A stretch of DNA of 39,045 bases from Geobacter sp. (lineage in GTDB: Bacteria > Desulfobacterota > Desulfuromonadia > Geobacterales > Pseudopelobacteraceae), in contig VFJM01000382.1 in assembly GCA_009886055.1 (NCBI GenBank), positions 1-39,045 on the forward strand, written 5' to 3'. This document shows positions 32,916-39,045 of the stretch, one piece after another. The notes beneath the pieces were generated by a model that saw only the letters and a program-made list of their open reading frames with translations, did no database searches and was not told the DNA's origin. The first letter of the stretch is position 1. Each line of letters begins with the position of its first letter. The position numbers and the translations under genes were made by a program.

Positions 32916-33791
32916 TTACTGTTTGATGCCGTCTGCATCAAGCTCAACGTAAGCCGGCTTTCCAGGGGGGCCGAGCAATTTGTACGGTTTGCCGTTCAGT
33001 TCAACGTCGACTCCGCCGGCATTGCTCAATTCCAGTGTGACTTTTTTTTCTGCCTTCCACTCGATGATATCCCCGATGGCAAGCTCATACTGTTGTGGTC
33101 TGGCTCCGTCAACAGTCGAGGTTAGCGTGCCGTTCTGGGTAACCGTTATTTTCAGAATGAAGCCGCCGTTAGCATCTGCCGGCCGTTTCGTTACAGCCTT
33201 TTTTTCATTATCGGTCGGTTCTGCAGGACGTTTTTCAACCTTTGGGGGGATCTCCCTCTCTGCCTTCCTGACCCGTACGGAGCTTTGTACGATCTGGACT
33301 GCGGCATTTTGCCGGGGCTGGGCAGTGACCGCAGGCGGTTGCGGCTGACGGACAAGGGGTGCCGGAGGATGCTTGAAGAAGGTCGCGGTAATCAGGATCA
33401 CTGCCAGCAAAAAAGCCGGAAACAACATTTTTTTGAGTGTTATAAGACGGCGCGGCTGACGACCTGGAGTGGTTGACGTGCGGGCAGGCTCCGGTTTCTC
33501 ACCCTGAACGCCGAAAAGTTTGTCATACATCCGTGCGACATCGTCGGAGTTCAGACCGAGGTAGGTGGCGTAGATACGAAGAAAACCCTTGAGATAGGCC
33601 TGATTGGCAAATTCACGAATCCGGTCTTCTTCCAGTGCTTTCAGGTGGGATACACCGATTTTTGTGGTTTCCGAGGCTTCTTCAAGCGTAATCCCGTGAA
33701 ATTCCCGACAACGGCGAAGAACAGCCCCCGGGGAGCTGCCAACTATTTCCGGCGAAGATGAACCCGGATCTGACACTCTGGCTCCTCTCAC
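32916..33791 (-). CDS. RodZ-like membrane protein with N-terminal helix-turn-helix
   Basis: 291 aa. The N-terminal HTH_25-type domain (about 22-90, 'EEASETTKIGVSHLKALEEDR') is followed by a basic linker, one membrane segment (about 119-139) and a Pro/Lys-rich periplasmic linker. The C-terminal DUF4115 beta domain is about 210-291. This is the RodZ layout, which ties MreB and cell-wall growth to the membrane. The start codon GTG at 33791 overlaps the stop of the TPR gene (GTGA). A second GTG at 33776 with AGGAG is also possible. Confidence 0.85.
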   Translation of the reverse strand: MRGARVSDPGSSSPEIVGSSPGAVLRRCREFHGITLEEASETTKIGVSHLKALEEDRIREFANQAYLKGFLRIYATYLGLNSDDVARMYDKLFGVQGEKPEPARTSTTPGRQPRRLITLKKMLFPAFLLAVILITATFFKHPPAPLVRQPQPPAVTAQPRQNAAVQIVQSSVRVRKAEREIPPKVEKRPAEPTDNEKKAVTKRPADANGGFILKITVTQNGTLTSTVDGARPQQYELAIGDIIEWKAEKKVTLELSNAGGVDVELNGKPYKLLGPPGKPAYVELDADGIKQ

Positions 33792-34549
33792 TTGATAAGA
33801 TCCAGATACACGAGAGCTGCGCGACCCAGCTCGCTGTCGGGAATAAGCCGTACCGCCTCTTTGAATGAGGCGCGGGCGGCAGCAATCCTGTTCAGCTTGA
33901 GCTGTGCCTGCCCCAGATAATAGTAGGCCGCTCCATAATCACGATAGATATTAAGCGCCTTGGTATATTCGACGATCGCCTTGTCGCTCTTGTCCATGGC
34001 AAACCAGACCCGCCCCAGGGAAAGCCGCACGACGGGACTACGCGGATTCATGGCAGCTACTGCCTGCAGCTCTTCCAATGCTTTGGGGTAATCACCTTTT
34101 CCCAGATAGGCCAGTCCCAGATTGATGCACGCATTTTCATTGTTGTCGTAAAAAAGATCATCTTTTACAATTTTAAACTGCTGAATAGCACTGTCCCAGC
34201 GTTTCAGATCAAGGTAGGCGACCCCCAGATCATTGCGTGCAGCGGAAAAACTCGGCTTCAGCAGGATCGCTTTCAATAGCTTTGCTTCGGCAAGATCCGG
34301 GCGCTTTTTCCCGATAAAAGCCATGCCGAGATAATAGAGGACATCCGGATTCTCGGGATCAATCTTCTCGGCCTCGGTCAGTTCAAACAGAGCCGAAGAA
34401 TAATTGCGCTCTCCAAGATAGGAAAGCCCCATTTGATAATGATAGGAAGCCGGATTTGGCTTGTCATCGTTCTGACCCCGACCGGATACGCACCCCGAAG
34501 CGGACAGAAACAGTATCATTACAACCATTGAGTAGAAACTTTTTTTCAT
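33788..34549 (-). CDS. TPR lipoprotein, PilF/PilW-like
   Basis: 253 aa from the ATG at 34549. A lipoprotein signal peptide ends in the lipobox 'LSASGC' (mature Cys about residue 19). The rest is about six consecutive TPR units (34-residue periodicity). The family member PilF/PilW is an outer-membrane pilotin for type IV pilus secretin, but other TPR lipoproteins share this layout, so the role is inferred. An upstream in-frame start at 34639 would bury the signal peptide and is rejected. It overlaps the RodZ-like gene, and PfkB lies immediately upstream. Confidence 0.8.
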   Translation of the reverse strand: MKKSFYSMVVMILFLSASGCVSGRGQNDDKPNPASYHYQMGLSYLGERNYSSALFELTEAEKIDPENPDVLYYLGMAFIGKKRPDLAEAKLLKAILLKPSFSAARNDLGVAYLDLKRWDSAIQQFKIVKDDLFYDNNENACINLGLAYLGKGDYPKALEELQAVAAMNPRSPVVRLSLGRVWFAMDKSDKAIVEYTKALNIYRDYGAAYYYLGQAQLKLNRIAAARASFKEAVRLIPDSELGRAALVYLDLIK

Positions 34550-34649
34550 GGTATACCAGTCATACAATCTGCATTGATAGGGGCGCAAACCTGCGCCCAT
34601 GCTGCAACTGCCGACATGCCACCAGAGCGTATGCGTCACTCACCCTGCT

Positions 34650-35564
34650 TCAGAAAGAAATATCCCTGAAGCTTGTCAGCGCCTTGAAATTGCCGAAGCG
34701 GGCTTGTATCTCTTTATACTCAAGTCGCTTCATACGGTTAAGGCTGAAATCCTCTACGTTGAAAGAGGCCATAACGCTCCCGAAGACGATCGCCTGACGA
34801 AGCCCCTCCTCAGACAGATCTCCCGTATTTGCCAGATAGCCCATGAATCCACCGGCAAACGTGTCTCCCGCACCGGTCGGATCAAAAACCTCCTCCAGCG
34901 GATAGGCCGGGGCAGCAAAAACCGTCTCGGCGGTGAACATCAGAACACCGTACTCTCCCCGTTTGACGACCAGCCGCTTGCAGCCGAGGGCAATGATCTG
35001 TCGGGCGGCCTTGACCAGGTTGACTTCCCCGGTGAACTGCCGCGCTTCACCTTCGTTGATGATGACAATGTCAACCTTCTGAAGCACCTTCTTCAGAGCT
35101 TCCGGCTTTGAGGAGATCCAGAAGTTCATCGTGTCACATGCCACAAGCTTCGGTTTCCTGACCTGCTCCAGCACCTTCATCTGCAGATCGGGGTCAATAT
35201 TGGCAAGAAAGAGGTATTCCGCATCGCGGTAGGATTCCGGCAGGTCAGGCTGGAAATCCATCAGTACGTTAAGCTGGGTGTCAAGCGTCTGGGCTTCGTT
35301 CAGGTCATACCCATAGCGACCGCTCCAGTGGAACGTCTTGCCCGGGATGCGCTGCAAACCGGTGGTATCGATGTTGCGCCCCTGCAGAAAAGTGACATGC
35401 TCTTCCGGGAAATCTTCTCCGACAACCGCAACCAGTGACACATCGGCAAAGAAGCTGGCCGAGGTAGAAAAATAGGTGGCCGACCCCCCCAGAACATTCT
35501 CTTCCCTCCCGAAGGGGGTTTCAACGGTGTCAAACGCCACTGTGCCGACAACAACAATACTCAT
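34650..35564 (-). CDS. PfkB-family carbohydrate kinase
   Basis: 304 aa with both family signatures: the N-terminal 'GGSATYFSTSASFF' region and the C-terminal 'DPTGAGDTFAGGFMGYL' (anion hole and catalytic Asp). It phosphorylates a sugar or nucleoside with ATP, but the substrate is not recognisable by eye. No sugar-specific neighbour identifies it. The ATG at 35564 has GGAGAA upstream. It is transcribed in the same direction as TolC upstream (108-nt gap) and the TPR lipoprotein downstream. Confidence 0.9.
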   Translation of the reverse strand: MSIVVVGTVAFDTVETPFGREENVLGGSATYFSTSASFFADVSLVAVVGEDFPEEHVTFLQGRNIDTTGLQRIPGKTFHWSGRYGYDLNEAQTLDTQLNVLMDFQPDLPESYRDAEYLFLANIDPDLQMKVLEQVRKPKLVACDTMNFWISSKPEALKKVLQKVDIVIINEGEARQFTGEVNLVKAARQIIALGCKRLVVKRGEYGVLMFTAETVFAAPAYPLEEVFDPTGAGDTFAGGFMGYLANTGDLSEEGLRQAIVFGSVMASFNVEDFSLNRMKRLEYKEIQARFGNFKALTSFRDISF

Positions 35565-35672
35565 TGGTTTCTCCTGCTGGAAAAATTAATAGTGCAAAGT
35601 AACACGCTGCTCAAAATGAGTCAAAAGGATTGTCGAAAGGTCTATAACACCGTGTCGGGGTGAAGCCGCGAG

Positions 35673-36971
35673 TTACTCCCCTGCAACCCCCATCGACCAG
35701 AGATAATTGACCTGCGCCACTCGGTAGTCGCGTTGAGCCCGCGCCATATTGCTCCTGGCCTGGAGCAGGTTCAGCTGGGCGTCATCAACCTCAAGCCTGA
35801 TCTTGACGCCGAATTCATACCCCTTTTCCGCCATCTGGACCAGACGCGCGGCCTGCTTTACCGTACCGGAGAGCGCTTTGAGTATCTCGGCTGACTCGCG
35901 GTATGAAAATTCCGCCTGACGGACTTCGAGAATGATCGAATCCAGCAGCCTGGTCTCTTCGATCCTTTTTGTGCGCAGGTCGCTTCTGGCCTGAGCAACC
36001 TTGCCGCTCGTCCGCAGACCGTCAAAAAACGGGAACGTCATATAGAGGCCGATATTCCACGCCGCACCGTTAACATCCTGTGCCGGGCCTGGGTCATTCA
36101 GGCTTGTCCAGTGCCATCCGGCGCCCCCTTTCAGGTCAAGGCGCGGTTTGTTTTCCGCATTGGCGATCGTTACCAGTTCGTCATAGATGCCGATGCGCAG
36201 GCGCAGATCAGACAGCTCCGGGCGACGCGTACCGGCGATCCGCACTGCTTCGTCATAGCTCGCAGGCAGGGGGCGTTCGTCTGCCGGCGCTTCAAGTGAT
36301 CCGGAGACATCGACCTCTTCGCTCCCCATGGCGAGCAGAAAGCGGAGCCGTTCGCGAGCCATCCGGACGCTGTTTTCAGAGCGGATTACTTCCGGCATCG
36401 TGTTTTCGGTCGCTACTTCCGCCGCCAGTACGTCATAATCTGTCGCAACTCCGGCACTGAACTTGCGCGATGCTTCTTCCAGATGCCGCTGTTTCTGTGA
36501 CCGGTTTTCCTGTGCCAGCCGGGACAGCTCCCGCGCCAACTGAATGTCGTGATAGGCCGCCACGACATCACGGTAGGCTGCCTGGCGATACAGCCGCAAC
36601 TGCTGGTCGGCGGTTTTCAGCCCAACCTCGGCGGCGCGGATGGCGGCATTCAGTTTACCCCAGGTATAAAGCGGCTGGGATACGGTCAGGTCAACCGTCC
36701 GGCTAAACTGGCGCTGAACGACAGTCCCATATATATACTGACTTTCGTCCTTTGAGAACAGAGCAGTGCCGTTGAGAGACAGTTGCGGCAGCGCGGCAGC
36801 ACGCTCTTCAACATATTTCCCCTGGACATACTGTGCATATTCGCGCGCTTTTTCGATATCGCGGTTTTTCTCCATCGCAATCGAAATGGCCTGATCGAGA
36901 GTCAGCTCTTTTGTTTCGGCACTGCATATCATCGGAATGAGCACTACGAGAATCATACATGCATAATTCAT
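35673..36971 (-). CDS. TolC-family outer-membrane channel
   Basis: 432 aa with signal peptide ('MICSA-ET', about residue 18) and the two-fold repeated helical coiled-coil/beta-strand pattern of TolC. 'LTLDQAISIAMEKNRDI' opens the first repeat. 'ARRPELSDLRLRIGIYDEL' style segments mark the second. It would form a trimeric outer-membrane exit duct. In this window it lies after the tail of an RND pump and pabBC, consistent with an RND-type efflux partner. The ATG at 36971 follows AAAGGAG at 8 nt. Confidence 0.9.
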   Translation of the reverse strand: MNYACMILVVLIPMICSAETKELTLDQAISIAMEKNRDIEKAREYAQYVQGKYVEERAAALPQLSLNGTALFSKDESQYIYGTVVQRQFSRTVDLTVSQPLYTWGKLNAAIRAAEVGLKTADQQLRLYRQAAYRDVVAAYHDIQLARELSRLAQENRSQKQRHLEEASRKFSAGVATDYDVLAAEVATENTMPEVIRSENSVRMARERLRFLLAMGSEEVDVSGSLEAPADERPLPASYDEAVRIAGTRRPELSDLRLRIGIYDELVTIANAENKPRLDLKGGAGWHWTSLNDPGPAQDVNGAAWNIGLYMTFPFFDGLRTSGKVAQARSDLRTKRIEETRLLDSIILEVRQAEFSYRESAEILKALSGTVKQAARLVQMAEKGYEFGVKIRLEVDDAQLNLLQARSNMARAQRDYRVAQVNYLWSMGVAGE

Positions 36972-37131
36972 TGCCGAATTCTCCTTTCAACCTATAATCA
37001 GCCTGTTATCCGCAACCATTCAAAAGGACACGAACAAAACATAAAATCAAAACAATCGATTCTTTTGGTTAAACCTGAACGTTTTTACCCGTTTTCTTTC
37101 GTGCCTTTTCTGCCGTTCGTGGATACATGTT

Positions 37132-38874
37132 TCAAATAACGACTCCACGCCGCCAGCCTCGCACCGAGTTAATCAGCCACACCTCTTCGGCTCGTTCGAT
37201 ATCATCGGGATACAGGAGTTGCTCGGTGATTTTCTCCTGTTCAAGCAGTTCTTCCCGCAGCACTCCCGGCAGCAGACCGCAGGCGAGCGGAGGGGTGACA
37301 AGTTGACCGCCCATTTTTACAACCAGGGTATGGTAACTCCCCTCGGTTAATTGGCCATGCTCATTGAGCAGCAGTACCTCGTCGCAATCGGGACACGCTG
37401 ATCGGGCGATGTCGAGCAGCTCACGACGGGTGGTCTTGTGGTAACGCATGGTATCAGCAGAATCAACCTTGATGGTGCTGACGGCGACACGTAACGTGAC
37501 ACTGCTCTCCTGCAGTAATTCAGAAGATATCTCGATACTGCCATTCGCCGACAGAAGAAGGCGAACCTTGCAAAGCCCGGGCGTTTGTGCGGCATGAGAG
37601 GACAGCGAGCAGCGTATCTTTTCCCGGTCGCAGAAAAAACCAAAGTACCCCGCTGAAGCTGTCAGCCTGGCTACGTGTCTGTCCAGGAGCGTGTAGCAGC
37701 CGTTCTCCAGCCTCAACGATTCAACCAGCTGAAAATCATGGTCCTGCCGATTGGTGAACGCCCCTTTGCTCAAACATTCGGCATATTCCGACGCCGCATC
37801 AGAATCCCAGGTGACGGCACTCCCGACCCCCATCGTCAGCTTGTTCTTGTGCGCATCGAATACCAGGGTGCGGATGGCGACTGAAAAAAGCGCCTCGCCA
37901 CCAGGGGCAACGCATCCGATCGCCCCGCAGTAGACGCCACGCGGTGCGTTTTCTAGTTCGGTGATTATTTCCATGCTGCGCCGTTTGGGGGCGCCGGTCA
38001 CCGAACCACAGGGAAACAGGGCCTTAAAGATGTCCGTCAGGCCGGTATTCGCAGGGAGTTGTGCCGAAACGGTGGAGGTCATCTGGTGTACGGTCGGATA
38101 TGTTTCAACCTCGAATAGTGCATCTACCGTTACGGTACCGGTCTCAGCCACAATGCCGAGATCGTTGCGCAGCAGGTCTACGATCATCAGGTTCTCGGCC
38201 TTCTCCTTGGGGCTGTTCCGCAACTGTTCAACTGCGGCAAGATCTTCGCCCGCCGAGCACCCGCGACGTGCGGTCCCCTTCATCGGACGGGTGGTAATTT
38301 TGCCGTCTTTCAATGAGAAGAACAGCTCCGGCGAAGCCGAGAGAATGGCGAAACGGCCAAGGTCAAGATACGAGCAGAACTGAGCCCGCTGCGCGGTGCC
38401 GATCCGCGAGTACAAATCACGCAGGTTTCCCTTGAAAGTCCCCTGCAGCGGAAATGTGTAATTGACCTGATAACAATCACCGGCGGCAATATACTCGCGG
38501 ATTCCCTCCACGCCACCGCTGTACTCTTCAAGACTTTTCAGCGGTTCAAGCAGGGTATCTGCAGAAGGGAGATGAAGCTCTGCACCTCCATCGACGTTGT
38601 ATCGTTCTCGGAAGAGAGCAAACCAGGCAAGCGGGAGCCCTTCTACCGGCGGAGCGGATGGAAGATCCGGATTGAGTGCGGACGCTGCTTCGTAGGCGAC
38701 AAAGCCGGCCGCGTACAGGCCGTTCGCTGCCGCCTGTTCTACCTGGCTCAGAACTTCGAGCACCTGACTGATGTGAGTTGCTGCAACGGTTTTAACATAG
38801 CCGCCGAAGCGCCATGAAGAGGCGAAACGGCCACCGCCGAATGAATCGAAGAGTATTGTTGGGATTTCAGGCAT
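37132..38874 (-). CDS. Fused aminodeoxychorismate synthase component I and aminodeoxychorismate lyase (PabBC)
   Basis: 580 aa from the ATG at 38874 (AAAGGG upstream; a longer frame to 38916 lies inside the RND gene). The N-terminal two thirds are a chorismate-binding synthase with 'PMKGTARRG' (the lysine that distinguishes PabB from anthranilate synthase) and 'GSVTGAPKRRSMEII'. The C-terminal third is a PLP-dependent class IV enzyme with 'YHKTTRRELL' (Schiff-base Lys) and 'EHGQLTEGSYHTLVV', the PabC lyase. The fusion makes 4-aminobenzoate for folate. The glutaminase PabA is not in view. The gene overlaps the stop of the RND pump gene. Confidence 0.94.
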   Translation of the reverse strand: MPEIPTILFDSFGGGRFASSWRFGGYVKTVAATHISQVLEVLSQVEQAAANGLYAAGFVAYEAASALNPDLPSAPPVEGLPLAWFALFRERYNVDGGAELHLPSADTLLEPLKSLEEYSGGVEGIREYIAAGDCYQVNYTFPLQGTFKGNLRDLYSRIGTAQRAQFCSYLDLGRFAILSASPELFFSLKDGKITTRPMKGTARRGCSAGEDLAAVEQLRNSPKEKAENLMIVDLLRNDLGIVAETGTVTVDALFEVETYPTVHQMTSTVSAQLPANTGLTDIFKALFPCGSVTGAPKRRSMEIITELENAPRGVYCGAIGCVAPGGEALFSVAIRTLVFDAHKNKLTMGVGSAVTWDSDAASEYAECLSKGAFTNRQDHDFQLVESLRLENGCYTLLDRHVARLTASAGYFGFFCDREKIRCSLSSHAAQTPGLCKVRLLLSANGSIEISSELLQESSVTLRVAVSTIKVDSADTMRYHKTTRRELLDIARSACPDCDEVLLLNEHGQLTEGSYHTLVVKMGGQLVTPPLACGLLPGVLREELLEQEKITEQLLYPDDIERAEEVWLINSVRGWRRGVVI

Positions 38875-39045
38875 TATGCCCTTTCCATCTCCGCTTAAGC
38901 CAGCTCCCCAGATCATCCATCAGTGTGTACATCACCGGAACCACCAGCAGTGTCAGCAGGGTCGAAGTCAGGAGCCCGCCAACCACGGCGCGGGCCATCG
39001 GGGCGCGCCCTTCGGCTCCGGCGCCGATTGCCAGAAAGAGCGGCA
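38867..39045 (-). CDS. RND efflux transporter, C-terminal end (3'-partial at window edge)
   Basis: The frame is open from the window end (first full codon at 39043) to a TGA at 38869-38867, 58 residues. It carries the last transmembrane helix of an AcrB/CusA-type RND transporter ('GRAPMARAVVGGLLTS' and 'VVPVMYTLMDDL'), ending in a basic tail. The stop codon overlaps the pabBC start, and TolC lies downstream. The rest of the pump is outside the window. Confidence 0.93.
   Translation of the reverse strand, partial: PLFLAIGAGAEGRAPMARAVVGGLLTSTLLTLLVVPVMYTLMDDLGSWLKRRWKGHNA

Noticed and set aside
1-39045. CRISPR array, insertion sequence, prophage or integrase genes
   Set aside because: No regularly spaced direct repeats, transposase, integrase or phage structural genes were found anywhere in the window.

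Overview
The window looks like a chromosomal segment of a Geobacteraceae-type bacterium (Desulfuromonadota). This is inferred from the CFI-box C-terminal domain in the first gene, the response-regulator and diguanylate-cyclase content, the split MacAB-type exporter, and the mla, M16 and RND-TolC gene sets. No database search was possible. All coordinates and motifs were read directly from the sequence.

Layout. (1) 1-6402, plus strand: the end of a surface beta-propeller/CFI-box protein, then htpX, rsmB, rpe, a response-regulator diguanylate cyclase and an exported transglutaminase-like protein. (2) 6427-15535, minus strand: a type I restriction-modification locus. It reads hsdR, hsdS, an unknown 164-aa gene, a DUF3800 gene, hsdM, then overlaps into a HIT-family gene and an M16 peptidase. 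(3) 15707-18879, minus strand: a MacAB-like exporter made of an adaptor, an ATPase and a permease. (4) 18925-19860: a regulatory region with back-to-back promoters, a 20-codon Cys-containing ORF with its own Shine-Dalgarno and terminator, and an unknown 193-aa gene. (5) 20058-28470, plus strand: lon, mlaE, an EVE-domain gene, mlaF, mlaD, then a catalytic/non-catalytic pair of M16 peptidases. (6) 28504-39045, minus strand: the end of an RND pump, a fused pabBC, a TolC-type protein, a PfkB kinase, a TPR lipoprotein, a RodZ-like protein, a small signalling cluster (two receiver proteins, a REC-histidine kinase, a universal stress protein) and a COG2509 FAD oxidoreductase.

The most unusual part is 9619-10710, between hsdM and the rest of the hsd genes. 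A DUF3800 gene (predicted RNase H-like nuclease) is bracketed by four incomplete tRNA-like elements that all keep an intact 7-nt anticodon loop. On the left, plus strand, are Arg(UCU)- and Leu(UAA)-like elements. On the right, minus strand, are Asn(GUU)- and Thr(CGU)-like elements. Both pairs point inward toward DUF3800. The left side also holds a perfect 15-bp hairpin and a compact structured RNA of about 95 nt with a consensus -35 box and a U-tract. It may be a tRNA-mimic/nuclease module lodged in a restriction locus, or the eroded remains of a phage tRNA array. The sequence alone cannot decide.

Other notable points are a 91-bp nested palindromic repeat carried in frame inside hsdR, five repeats in the MCE protein, an EVE-domain gene inside the lipid-transport operon, and a folate-synthesis fusion overlapping an efflux-pump gene.
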